Shown here piece after piece: positions 1-8,391 of a stretch of 39,213 nucleotides of DNA. The DNA lies in the NCBI GenBank assembly GCA_028277515.1, contig JANQGC010000036.1:1-39213 (forward strand), written 5' to 3'. How positions within the stretch are numbered: position 1 is the stretch's first letter; each line of letters starts with the position of its first letter. The notes beneath the pieces are model-generated. The model was not told where the DNA came from, made no database searches, and saw only the letters and a program-made list of their open reading frames with translations. The position numbers and the translations under genes were made by a program. This stretch comes from Anaerolineae bacterium. Its GTDB lineage: Bacteria; Chloroflexota; Anaerolineae; Promineifilales; Promineifilaceae.

Positions 1-813
1 TAATTCGGAAATGGGGACCACTGTCGCTCCTTCAGGAATCTCGAAGGTGAAAACTGCATCATCTATACCAGGCTCATCCGCGCCATAAATCTGAACGTCT
101 GCGGCGGTGATCGCGGCCGAACCGACAGCGCCGTCACTATATTCGGCCGCTAAGGGTGCGTCGTCGCTTGCCCGCAAATAGATATGGAATAAACCACCAT
201 TGGCGCGGAATTCCTCGGGCATTTTCTCAGCGATTGGGATTAGACGGAGATGATTCGCCGTTTCTCCGGCAATATCTACCGTTCCTGCCCGTTCGGCGTT
301 GACGTATTCCAGCAGTTTGTCGACCGCTTCCTCAGGTGTTTGCGGATGGTCGCCTTCTTCATGATCGGGGATGTCATGATCAAATCCATCCCATTCATCA
401 AATTCACGCCCTGCGGCATATTCGCGCATTTTCGCTTTCAATTCTTCAACTGTACCCATATAGACGGTATTTTTGTCCGGACGGTAAAGGTATCCCTGGA
501 CCCCATCACTAACGGCGACAACGCCCTGGGCTTCTTCCTTGCTGGACTCTATGATTTCGATACGGAAAGCCGGTTCACCTTCAGGTCCGGCATCCTTACG
601 GCCCCAGACTTCAACTATGCCGCTGTGCGTTTTCTCTGGTGTTTCCACCTCAAAGGAAACAATGGCGTGCCCGCTTTGAGCATCGGCCATCAAGCGAGCG
701 GCGTTATGCAGCAGTTCTTCAGCATTGGCACGCACGATCATCACCCCAGCGGCCAGGGCGATGATGGCCAACAGGGCGCCTATGGGGAATATTATTTTTC
801 GACTAGCGGTCAT
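1..813 (-). CDS. LolA-like secreted/lipoprotein-type protein, 3' end cut by window edge
   Basis: The minus strand is open from an ATG at 813 down to base 1 (271 codons, no stop), so the C-terminus lies outside the window. AGGAG sits about 6 bases upstream of the ATG, which fixes the start. The N-terminus is a signal peptide or anchor (basic MTASRK, then a hydrophobic stretch to about residue 28, then RANAEE). The rest reads like the LolA/RseB-like fold: an early amphipathic AEELLHNAARLMAD segment, a strand-rich part with GYLYRPDKNTVYMG, and near the edge FTFEIPEGATVVPISEL, the usual closing strand pair. Proteins of this type bind lipid or lipoprotein acyl chains outside the membrane, or act as envelope sensors. 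The exact role is unknown. An open frame on the opposite strand (250-819) is its shadow. Family placement is by motif feel, not by search. Confidence 0.7.
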   Translation of the reverse strand, partial: MTASRKIIFPIGALLAIIALAAGVMIVRANAEELLHNAARLMADAQSGHAIVSFEVETPEKTHSGIVEVWGRKDAGPEGEPAFRIEIIESSKEEAQGVVAVSDGVQGYLYRPDKNTVYMGTVEELKAKMREYAAGREFDEWDGFDHDIPDHEEGDHPQTPEEAVDKLLEYVNAERAGTVDIAGETANHLRLIPIAEKMPEEFRANGGLFHIYLRASDDAPLAAEYSDGAVGSAAITAADVQIYGADEPGIDDAVFTFEIPEGATVVPISEL

Positions 814-1048
814 CTCTAGCTCCTACTTTTAATACATTACATACTGTTTTTGTTGTCATTGTTTGCTGATGGATAATGGTGCTTACCTTATCCGTCAATC
901 CGTTCATTCATTTCCTATCCCCATCGACGGCTATTACATCATATCGGCCGTCTCCCTCAATTAAGATTATGGCACATAAGGTGGCCAATAGCGAATGAGA
1001 TTAAGGATTGTCACATGACCTGCGATGCATGTGGTCGGTTGGCGTGGT

Positions 1049-1098
1049 GGGCGAGATGGCGTAGTGGGTAGTCTATGTCATGCCGCGCCATCCCGCCC
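1049..1098. repeat. GC-rich hairpin upstream of repeat copy A
   Basis: The arms GGGCGAGATGGCG (1049-1061) and CGCCATCCCGCCC (1086-1098) pair with one mismatch around a 24-base loop. It lies in the 0.7-kb non-coding stretch between the LolA-like gene and the IS110 remnant, where I see no gene. It is not present before the second copy of the larger repeat, so it may be an independent element. Confidence 0.55.
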
Positions 1099-1140
1099 GT
1101 ACAAAATAATACGACCGCTGGACTAGAACCCTTGACCCAG

Positions 1141-1363
1141 GTGCGATTACTTTTTGTGTATGATTTGACCAGGTATGAAATGCCGATTTTACAATGCTTC
1201 GATCATTGGGGTAAGGGCGGGGCCGCGCGGTGCGAAGTTGGAGGGACCCCCATGACGGTGAATCCGCCGGCCTCGCCCATTTCGGCCGTTTCATGATGGG
1301 GTTAGACCGGCGGATTTCGACATCAGATGCGTCCTTTGCACCTTATCCCGCCGGCCTAACCCC
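1141..1363 (+). repeat. Dispersed GC-rich two-hairpin repeat, copy A
   Basis: This stretch is nearly identical to 38957-39182, in the same orientation. Shared blocks include gcgattactttttgtgta, ttcgatcattggggtaag, gcggggccgcgcggtgcga and tttcggccgtttcat. Two consecutive stem-loops are visible. The first pairs 1215-1230 with 1264-1278. The second pairs 1298-1313 with 1348-1363, about 16 bp with one mismatch. The two copies differ at several stem positions, yet both remain foldable. Short open frames across it are not plausible genes. It could be a non-autonomous mobile element or a structured RNA. Confidence 0.8.
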
Positions 1364-1433
1364 TTGTATGATGGCTGACGAAAAAAACATCAAAAACTCC
1401 ATAATAGTTGAGGTATTCTAATAGCAAGATAAA

Positions 1434-1492
1434 TGTAGGGCTGAGTTTTGCAAGAAAGACGCACAGATTGGTTCTCCCGCCTCTGCCCTACA
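1434..1492 (+). other. Stem-loop in the 5' flank of the IS110 transposase (possible bridge-RNA part)
   Basis: TGTAGGGC (1434-1441) and GCCCTACA (1485-1492) are perfect complementary arms around a 43-base loop. They lie directly before the transposase ribosome site. IS110-group elements are known to encode a bridge/seek RNA in the non-coding flank next to the transposase. The position fits that idea, but the assignment is inference and the RNA boundaries are unknown. Confidence 0.3.
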
Positions 1493-1528
1493 GACTTGAT
1501 AACCACAACCAAGATAATGGAGGTAAAT

Positions 1529-2860
1529 ATGAAGCGTTCAAAGAAAACCCATCTACACGGCCAACCCGGCCAGTCATTCGCCGACCGGATACGCGGCATT
1601 GCGCCCGAGCAGGTCCTGTGCGTCTCTATAGATATTAGCAAAGATTTCCATGTCGTGCTCATTCACAACGGCTTGGGAGAAATAATTAAAGAGCGTTTTG
1701 AGATAGATATCTTCCGCCGGGGGTATGAGCAATTATGGCGAAGTATCAAGGAGGTCCAAAAGGAAAGTGATAGCCGGATCGTCCTGGTCGGAATGGAACC
1801 GACCGGGCACTACTATGAAAATCTGGCCCGTCACATCACCGGCAGCGGGCAGGAAGTGACCCTGATAAACAGTTTGGCCGTTAAGCAGAATCGTAGCCAA
1901 CGGATGATGGCTCGAGAGAAGAGTGACGCCATTGATGCCGCGGCGATCGGTGACTTATTGCGGCGGGGAGAAGGCAATTGCTTCCGACCGGTCAGCGGCA
2001 TCTATCTACAGCTACAGCAGCTGGACCGTATGCGCACGCGCGAGGTGAAAGTGCGCACAATATACAAGAATCGCATCATCGGCCGTCTTGATGTGCTGTT
2101 TCCTGGGTTGGTGCTGACGAGGAAAGCCAGGGAAAAAGGGTATGAACCCTTGTTCAAAACACCCTTTTGGGAATGTCTGACCATGCAACGATTAATCCGT
2201 GTCTGTCCGGACCCGCAACAATTAGCGAGGATGACGGAGCATGAACTGAAGGCGCAATTTTGCGAGCATGGCTATACGTTGTCCTAACCATATGCCCGGC
2301 GCATTATCGCCTTTGCTGGCCAAATCTTATGGCCGGAGAGCGAGGTAGCAGAGATACACAGCAGACTTTTAGCGCTAGAATTGAGTTCTTTGGAGCAGGT
2401 TCAAGAGCGAATTGCCGTTCTGGAGCAGGAAATTGGCCAATTGTTACCACAAACCCCATACCAAATCCTGACCCGTGTCAAGGGGCTCAGCGCCGTCACG
2501 GTGGGTTCGATGGCCGGGGCAATAGGTGATCCGGCCCACTTCAAGAGCAGTAAACAGGTTTTTCGATAATCCGGTTTGGTCAGCGGTCGTGATGATTCAG
2601 GAACAAGGCAAGACCAGGGCAAAGGTCAGCCCGTCCTTAAGACAGGCAGCGTTCATCTGCGCCGGGCCTTGGCCGTTATGTCCAAAGGCTTGCTGCTGCA
2701 CCAACCTGTTTTGAGCCGTTACTATCACAAAATGAGACAAACCAAGGAACCGGGCGTCGCTCTGGTGGCCACCATGCGTCGCGCAAATGGCATCTTGTGG
2801 GCTACCATGCGCGACCAGGAAGCACACACCTTGGTGATGAGAGGTGAGACAACCATGTAA
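1529..2860 (+). pseudogene. IS110-family transposase, interrupted by two in-frame TAA codons
   Basis: The frame starts at ATG 1529 with GGAGG at 1519-1523 and stays in one phase to the stop at 2858-2860 (443 codons, normal family length). It is broken by TAA at 2285-2287 (after GYTLS) and TAA at 2567-2569 (after KQVFR). No frameshift is needed. The N-terminal DEDD RuvC-like domain is visible: Asp in VSIDISKDFH, Glu in GMEPTGHYYENLA, and Asp residues in REKSDAIDAAAIGDLL. The middle is a coiled-coil-like helix region (LEQVQERIAVLEQEIG). The C-terminal Transposase_20 part has TRVKGLSAVTVGSM and the catalytic-serine motif RDDSGTRQ. Family members catalyse bridge-RNA-guided recombination. This copy is either dead or needs readthrough, and death is more likely. 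Confidence 0.9.
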
Positions 2861-3364
2861 AGCGTAAAATAGTGCTTGGCGTCGCGGACAAATAACCGCC
2901 TTCGTGTGGTTGCATAGACCTGAGTTGCTTGAACAGCTATGACGGTAAGGTCAAAGGGCCGGCTGACCAACCTCTTGAGGATAACCATACACTCGACCGT
3001 AGCTTAGTCGCCTTTTCATTTCGACCTTGGCTCGGATAGACTGGATAACGTAAGGTAAGCCACTGCCCGGAGCACGCTTGAATACAAGGATAGTCTATGC
3101 CTGACCTGCTGCTTTTTATCAGTAACTGCCACCTGTTTGGCGAATGACCCGTTTGGTAATCCTTACGAGGGTTGGTTCATTGATTATTTTGCTACTCCAA
3201 TTGATGTACTTATTGGCTGACGGATACCTCTTGCTGAAATTATGAACTTGACAACTCAATAGTAAGCTACTCAACTCAAACCCTCCCGATTTACACAATT
3301 TATAACCGCACCCTTCTCCCACTTTTCGATTTACAAACGGGTCATTTTATTATATAGTGTAAAA

Positions 3365-3383
3365 TATAATAGTTAAAACTATA
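3365..3383. promoter_or_regulatory. AT-rich palindrome, left copy
   Basis: TATAATAGTTAAAACTATA contains the dyad ATAGTT-AA-AACTAT. The same core recurs at 3991-4010 just before the ATPase gene. It could be an operator or a mobile-element boundary. The function is unknown. Confidence 0.4.
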
Positions 3384-3775
3384 TAAATTGATATTGTTGA
3401 ACTGGCTTTGATGGCTTTTATGAAAAGCAGGACCGGCGTTTGCTCGCGAAATAATAATACTTATGCGAGATAGATGATAGGCTCAAAATCAATTGATTCG
3501 ATCATAGATTTTTGGGATGGATCTAATGATATTTTGTCTGATTTAATTAAGCGCGGGAAGCTCATAGGCCAGTTTCTATAATAATGATGGCTTACTATCG
3601 TTTTTGTAAATGGTGCGGTTCATCTTTCGGCCGTTCATTGGGATCGGGCTTCGTGATTAGAGTTTTGCTGTTGTTATTAAAAATGAAGAAAGCCATTCGT
3701 CATAGAGTTAGAAAAGAAGTCTGTTATCAGTTCTCATAACCGTGACAAACAAAAAATTTGGTTGATAAGTACAAT

Positions 3776-3866
3776 GTTACAAAAATCTTTGTACAGAAAT
3801 TTGACAACTTCTCACTTGAAAATTGGACAAAAACCACAAAATAAAAGTTGTCAAATTTTAGGTAAC
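3776..3866 (+). repeat. 91-bp MITE-like palindromic repeat, copy 1
   Basis: The ends are GTTAC and GGTAAC, and the internal arms AATTTGACAACTT and AAGTTGTCAAATTTT pair with each other. The same layout is found at 10273-10364, 35227-35318 and, inverted, 38722-38810. This copy lies 157 bases upstream of the AAA/DUF234 ATPase gene. It has no coding capacity. Short size, dyad symmetry and multiple copies fit a MITE-like element. Confidence 0.85.
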
Positions 3867-3990
3867 CGTTTTGAGAAAATCGAACCAGATCGGAAAAATA
3901 AGGGTGTTTTGGGCATTTGTAGGCTTGAATTGATGGTATTACAGTCGTTTTGACTCCAATTTTGGGCAAAATTCGTATTATAGCCTAAAC

Positions 3991-4010
3991 TATAATAGTT
4001 ATAACTATTA
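3991..4010. promoter_or_regulatory. AT-rich palindrome directly before the ATPase gene
   Basis: TATAATAGTTATAACTATTA includes the perfect 16-bp dyad AATAGTTATAACTATT. It also begins with a consensus -10 hexamer TATAAT, 33 bases before the ATG at 4024. A promoter overlapped by an operator is a natural reading. The related motif at 3365-3383 supports this being a specific element rather than chance AT content. Confidence 0.45.
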
Positions 4011-4023
4011 AATATGGGAGAAA

Positions 4024-5466
4024 ATGTTTGTTAATCGCCAGGAAGAACTGGCCTACTTTAACCGGATTTTGACCCAGGCCGGTTCGGGCACGGCCAAGCT
4101 GCTGCTCTTGTACGGCCGGCGCCGGGTAGGCAAAAGTGCGCTTCTGCACCATTGGGTCGAATACAGTGGTATGGAAGCCACCTACTGGACGGCTGCTCAA
4201 GAACCCCCTGCCTTGCAACGCCGCACGCTTTACGCTGCGGTGGCTAAAGTAACGCTTGATGAGGCGCCGCTGATGGAAAGCTGGGAGATCTTTTGGGATT
4301 GGTTAGCCGGCTATCTTGCCCAGGATTATGTGCGACGGATTATTATCCTTGATGATTTCCCTCTTGCCTGCAATGCGGATGACCAGCTTCTGCCCTCCTT
4401 GCAAAAGGCGTGGGACACGCAGCTTCGTTATGGCAACGCCATTTTCCTGCTCTGTGGATCGCAGATGAAAACGATGGCAGGGCTGCTGGATGATGGGTCA
4501 CCCCTGGCAGGCCGGTTTACCGGGGAATGGAATTTACAGCCTTTGCCTTTCCACACCCTGCGCCAATTTTACCCCACCTGGGAATTGGAACAGCGGATCG
4601 CCCTATACCGTATGGTCGGTGGTGTGCCGGCTTATTTGAGTTGGCTGGACCCTGATCTCTCTCTGCTGGACAATATCAGCGAAGTCATGCTCGATCCCGG
4701 TCGATTGTTTTTATCAGAGCCACAGCTCCTTCTATACGACGAGCTGCGTGAATTGGGCAAATACACGGCCGTACTGGGGGCGATTGCCAATGGATGGCAT
4801 ATGTTGCGCGACATCAGCCGGGAAAGTCTGATCGGCCGCACCAGTCTGACCTTCTACCTTTCCCGTTTGCAGGAGATGGGGTTGGTGCAGCGACAACTGC
4901 CGGTCACCCTTGATGAGGAAGCTCAGAGGCGCTCGAAACGGGGTCGCTATTACCTGGCCGATCCTTTTTTTAGATTTTATTTCCGCTTTCTAGCCCTACA
5001 TTTGAGATCACAGCGGCGGCGGGAGGAATCGGTGGCCATTATTGAAGAAGCTTTGCCTGCTATCGGCCGTGCCGGTTTCATTCAACTGGCCCGTGAATGG
5101 ATAACATATCAGGCGCAAAGTAATCGGGCAACCAGCGCTTTACCTTTCATGCCCGAAGTTGTCGGCCGCCATTGGAGCCGCGGATTGACCTTAGACGTAG
5201 TTGCCCTCAATTGGCGCACCCAGGATATTCTGCTGGGGGTCTGTGACTGGTCACCAGAACCTACGGATGCTCCGCTTCTTCTTGATTTAACTGAAAGAAA
5301 AAGTCGGCTGCTGCAATTAGAACTGCCGTCCGGTGGAGAGCATTGGAATTTCCACTACGTGGTTTTCACGCGGACGGGGCTGACCGAGGCAGCACAGGCC
5401 GAACTGCTGCCTCTTGGTGGTTTGAATGTTCATCTTTCACGTTTCGAGCGCGGCCTCAGTGGTTAA
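4024..5466 (+). CDS. AAA ATPase of the archaeal-ATPase / DUF234 family
   Basis: A 480-residue STAND-like P-loop ATPase. The start has MFVNRQEELAYF, the usual opening of this family. Walker A is GRRRVGKS (31-38), Walker B is IIILDD (106-111), and a sensor-1-like LLCGSQMKTM lies at 142-151. A winged-helix-like part follows at about 255-292 (SLTFYLSRLQEMGLVQR), and the DUF234 domain begins with RYYLADPFFRFYF (308-320). Such proteins are common in archaea and Chloroflexota and often sit in accessory regions. Their cellular role is largely unknown; a nuclease-like or DNA-linked role has been suggested for the C-terminal domain. GGGAG at 4016-4020 supports the start. The gene stands alone between the AT-rich island and a glycosyltransferase gene. 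All P-loop motifs look intact. Confidence 0.88.
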   Translation: MFVNRQEELAYFNRILTQAGSGTAKLLLLYGRRRVGKSALLHHWVEYSGMEATYWTAAQEPPALQRRTLYAAVAKVTLDEAPLMESWEIFWDWLAGYLAQDYVRRIIILDDFPLACNADDQLLPSLQKAWDTQLRYGNAIFLLCGSQMKTMAGLLDDGSPLAGRFTGEWNLQPLPFHTLRQFYPTWELEQRIALYRMVGGVPAYLSWLDPDLSLLDNISEVMLDPGRLFLSEPQLLLYDELRELGKYTAVLGAIANGWHMLRDISRESLIGRTSLTFYLSRLQEMGLVQRQLPVTLDEEAQRRSKRGRYYLADPFFRFYFRFLALHLRSQRRREESVAIIEEALPAIGRAGFIQLAREWITYQAQSNRATSALPFMPEVVGRHWSRGLTLDVVALNWRTQDILLGVCDWSPEPTDAPLLLDLTERKSRLLQLELPSGGEHWNFHYVVFTRTGLTEAAQAELLPLGGLNVHLSRFERGLSG

Positions 5467-5524
5467 TATTTAACAAGTAATCATTCCATTTCGCTTTATA
5501 TTCCGTAAACCATAGGTATATTGG

Positions 5525-7858
5525 ATGCCTATGATTGGCTGTTCCTGGATTCAACTTGGTCATTTACACCTTAGATGTGCATTCCGGATACTTTTTGAGG
5601 TTAAACCGGCAGCTCATAAAATCTACCTGCTTGGAGCGATTCTGATTACCCTGCTCGGTTTTGGGATCAGATTGTATAACCTTGGTGGGGACAGTCTCTG
5701 GATTGATGAGCAGTTGACGCTGAAAACCGCCAATCTTAATTATCCTGAAATCTTAACGGACGCGCGGGATCACCCTCCCCTGATTTATATCCTGACATCT
5801 TTTTCAATCCGCCAATTCGGCGAAAATGAGTTTTCAGCTCGCCTGGCCTCTATGTTCGCCGGAACGTTGGCGATTCCCCTTCTCATCCTATTTGGTAAGG
5901 TGTCCCGCAGGCCGATTGTCGGACTGTGGGCGGGTCTGTTTTTGGCTTTCTCACCTTTTCATCTCAAGTACGCCCAGGAGTCACGTCACTATGCTTTGCT
6001 CTTGCTGGTTTCCCTGGCGACCACGATCATTTTGTACCTGGCTTTAGCAAAACCTACATTTTGGCGTTGGATGGGTTATGGTGTATTGACTGCTCTGAAC
6101 TTGTACGTGCACTATGGCGCATTTATTGTTCTGGCATCGCAGATCGTGTTGATCGCCTGTTGGATGGCCTGGCAGGTTTTCCGGCGTAGAATCCGTAACA
6201 TCCGGTATCCTTTTCTCGCCGGAGCGGTCACTTTTGTTCTTTATCTGCCCTGGCTCCCTAATTTCCTGGCCAGTCTTCAATATAACGTCGGGGAAGAAAC
6301 CGTTTCTGATACGGGCAGCATCGCGCCCATGGGCGAATGGTTCCGAGAGGCATTCTATAAATTTGGTATGTATTTTGAGTATTTGCCCTATTTGATGTTT
6401 ATCCTGGCCGTTCTTGGTTTGCTGCTGTTGCTATGGCAAAAAGATTTTCTGCTCCTGGGAATATTGTTGAGCAGCATCCTTCTGCCTTTCATTTTTATCC
6501 AATTAGGCAATATCGCTCGCGGCTCCTTTGTCCGCTATATTATTTATGTCCTTCCCCTCTACCTTTTTGCTGCGGCGATATCCCCAGCCACGCTTGTGCA
6601 CAGCCTGTTGAAGGAAACCCGGCGAACGGCCGCCATAGCCGTGTCTGTTATGGGCGCGCTGCTGTTCGTCTTCCTGGCCTGGCATCCGGTGCAGAGCGAG
6701 CATGAGCATATTCAAGATGATTGGCGAGGTATCGTCCAATATTTGGACCAACAGGCAGAGGATGGTGACATCATTTTGGGTTGGTCGAAGCACTTCGCGA
6801 ATGGATTCAACACGGTTGCCATTTCATTTCCCTATTATTTGCATAGGCACACAGATAAAACCCTTCATTTGCTTTCGGCCAACCGCTTCGACCGCGACAG
6901 TATGGTCCAATTGAGAGAAAGTGAGGGTCAAATTTGGATCGTACTTTACGATAGGGAATTTGATTGGCAACAAATGGAAAGTATTGGCTATGCACCCCAA
7001 CACTTTCAATCACGTCTTTATATACTACCGGGCCGGGAGACAGCAGGCACGACCCTGGAGCGATTGATTGCCGAATATGAAACATTAATCCCGCTGGCCG
7101 ACCCGCCATCTCCCCGCTGCTTGCTGCAAAAAGACCTGGCGCTTCTACATGCTGAAGCGGGAGATTATGAGACGGCCGAACATTTACTTTTTGATGCGCT
7201 TGATGCCTGTCCGGACCGTTTAAGCGGTGATTTTGTGAAGTACACTCTTGAAGAAGATGTCTTGAAAGTTGTGTTTCAAGGTGCGGTGTCCGCTTATCTG
7301 GCGCAAGGAAATTTATCGGATGCCCGGCGCGTGGCCGGCAAACTGTATGGATATGATCCCAAAAATGAAATCGGGTTGGCCGCGCTGACCGAATTCGACT
7401 TGCTTGACCTATATAAGCGGGGTGAAGCGAAAGTTGATGATGCAAGATCCTTAGAACCAGTTCGAGTGACAGAATTTATCATGCCGGACAGCGGTGACGG
7501 AGGCCAGGCATTGTTCGTTCACCCCCCTTCTTCTGTTACTTTCCAGGTTTCCTTGCCCGAAGAACCGACCCGCTTTGTTTCGCGGGTGGCGCTGGACCCG
7601 CAAAGCTGGGATTGGGGTGGTGATGGCAGTACATTCATTCTTTCTATTCGCGATGAAGATGGAGAATATTTTGAACTAGCCCGGCAGCATATCGGGAATG
7701 GTTCAGAAGAGAGACGGTGGTACCCGATGGAAGCAGCTTTAGATCCGTTCGCGGGCCAAACTGTGGAAATTTCATTAAGGAGCGATCCAGGACCAAATGG
7801 AGATTTTTCGGCCGATTGGGCCGGTTGGGAAACGCCGCGTATTTTGGCCCAGCCTTAG
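5525..7858 (+). CDS. GT39-type membrane glycosyltransferase with C-terminal TPR-like and beta-sandwich part
   Basis: A 777-residue polytopic membrane protein of the PMT/ArnT (GT39, GT-C fold) type, which transfers a sugar from a polyprenyl-phosphate donor at the outer face of the membrane. The first helix is at about 34-50. The catalytic loop acid motif is SLWIDEQLTL (Asp61, Glu62), followed by RDHPPLIYIL (81-90) and YAQESRHYALL (149-159), all typical. About ten hydrophobic segments follow to near residue 390. The soluble C-terminus then has DWRGIVQYLDQQ, a helical-repeat stretch (HAEAGDYETAEHLLFDAL, AYLAQGNLSDARRVAGKL) and a final beta-rich part resembling a carbohydrate-binding sandwich. 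There is no good Shine-Dalgarno before ATG 5525, so the first 25-30 residues are doubtful. Acceptor and donor are unknown. Confidence 0.82.
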   Translation: MPMIGCSWIQLGHLHLRCAFRILFEVKPAAHKIYLLGAILITLLGFGIRLYNLGGDSLWIDEQLTLKTANLNYPEILTDARDHPPLIYILTSFSIRQFGENEFSARLASMFAGTLAIPLLILFGKVSRRPIVGLWAGLFLAFSPFHLKYAQESRHYALLLLVSLATTIILYLALAKPTFWRWMGYGVLTALNLYVHYGAFIVLASQIVLIACWMAWQVFRRRIRNIRYPFLAGAVTFVLYLPWLPNFLASLQYNVGEETVSDTGSIAPMGEWFREAFYKFGMYFEYLPYLMFILAVLGLLLLLWQKDFLLLGILLSSILLPFIFIQLGNIARGSFVRYIIYVLPLYLFAAAISPATLVHSLLKETRRTAAIAVSVMGALLFVFLAWHPVQSEHEHIQDDWRGIVQYLDQQAEDGDIILGWSKHFANGFNTVAISFPYYLHRHTDKTLHLLSANRFDRDSMVQLRESEGQIWIVLYDREFDWQQMESIGYAPQHFQSRLYILPGRETAGTTLERLIAEYETLIPLADPPSPRCLLQKDLALLHAEAGDYETAEHLLFDALDACPDRLSGDFVKYTLEEDVLKVVFQGAVSAYLAQGNLSDARRVAGKLYGYDPKNEIGLAALTEFDLLDLYKRGEAKVDDARSLEPVRVTEFIMPDSGDGGQALFVHPPSSVTFQVSLPEEPTRFVSRVALDPQSWDWGGDGSTFILSIRDEDGEYFELARQHIGNGSEERRWYPMEAALDPFAGQTVEISLRSDPGPNGDFSADWAGWETPRILAQP

Positions 7859-8002
7859 ACCTGGCGGGTTCATTTCTTTGAAATACCCTGGGAAATAGTC
7901 CAAATCGTCTCAATTGAAAATCAATGGCTTTGGCCGATTAACCCCACATATATGGGGTTTTATATCAAATATCCTTATGTGAACCCAGGTTCAACATATG
8001 GT

Positions 8003-8383
8003 TCAATCAAATAGATCGGGTAAATCGATTTCGCGTGATATGCTTTCGTTGTAAACCGGCCGTTTCCCTTCCTCAAAGTAAGCGATCAGGCCCATCGTGT
8101 AAATCCAACGTTCAATATCGGCCAGGGATTTAGCACGCACTTCCTCGCGGTAGACTTCACGGGTCAGTTCCTGGTATTCGGGTGGCAGGCGCAGCGTGCG
8201 CAGCCAATACTTGCCCTGAAAGGTTTTTTTGCGCGCTGCTTTGGCGACATCACGTGATGTAACTTTGCCCAGGGCCTCGTCGAAATTAGGCGTATTGGCG
8301 CGTTTTGGTTTACTCTGCTTTCTTTGCTGGCGTGCTTCTTTTTCGGCCTGCTCTAATTCTTCAAAAGGGTCATCAAAACTCAT
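8003..8383 (-). CDS. Small basic partner protein of the ParA-like ATPase
   Basis: A 126-residue protein I do not recognise as a named family. It lies 8 bases downstream of the ParA-like gene on the same strand, so the two are almost certainly co-transcribed. The N-terminus is charged and probably disordered or helical (EELEQAEKEARQQRKQSK, then KPKRANTP). The C-terminal half is predicted mixed helix (TLRLPPEYQELTREVYREEV, SLADIERWIYTMGLIAYFEEG). In ParA systems the second gene often encodes the centromere-binding adaptor, so a ParB-like or CopG-like DNA-binding role is a fair guess. No ParB motif or ribbon-helix-helix signature is clear. It could bind the repeated sites at 9262-9421. Confidence 0.75.
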   Translation of the reverse strand: MSFDDPFEELEQAEKEARQQRKQSKPKRANTPNFDEALGKVTSRDVAKAARKKTFQGKYWLRTLRLPPEYQELTREVYREEVRAKSLADIERWIYTMGLIAYFEEGKRPVYNESISREIDLPDLFD

Positions 8384-8391
8384 CTTAAACT

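Larger units (their letters stand above)
1434..3095 (+). mobile_element. IS110-family insertion sequence remnant, ends approximate
   Basis: The element is defined by the IS110-type transposase reading frame at 1529-2860 and its structured flanks. On the left, repeat copy A ends at 1363 and a stem-loop occupies 1434-1492. On the right, about 250 bases of non-coding DNA follow the transposase, closing with ATAGACT (3036-3042) and AGTCTAT (3089-3095), which form a 7-bp inverted pair. IS110 elements usually lack terminal inverted repeats and target duplications, so the true ends cannot be read from one copy. The transposase is interrupted, so this copy is probably not autonomous. Confidence 0.6.
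2861..4023. other. Gene-free, AT-rich stretch after the IS110 remnant
   Basis: No convincing protein gene is present. The first 250 bases belong to the IS flank. From about 3330 base composition turns strongly AT-rich. A MITE-like repeat (3776-3866) and two copies of a TATAATAGTTA palindrome (3365-3383, 3991-4010) are the only structures seen. A 36-codon frame from ATG 3474 lacks a good ribosome site and is not called. Confidence 0.6.

Noticed and set aside
250..819. Plus-strand open frame of 189 codons
   Set aside because: It is the shadow of the LolA-like gene on the minus strand, which has a signal peptide, a ribosome site and family-like motifs.
1073..1421. Short frames on both strands across the first GC-rich repeat
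   Set aside because: The region is a structured repeat. The frames have no ribosome sites and are not preserved as matching frames in the second copy.
3119..3322. 67-codon minus-strand frame
   Set aside because: No ribosome site, no family resemblance, and it lies in the decayed flank of the IS110 remnant.
3727..3969. 80-codon minus-strand frame
   Set aside because: It runs through MITE copy 1, and its apparent sequence is created by the palindromic arms.
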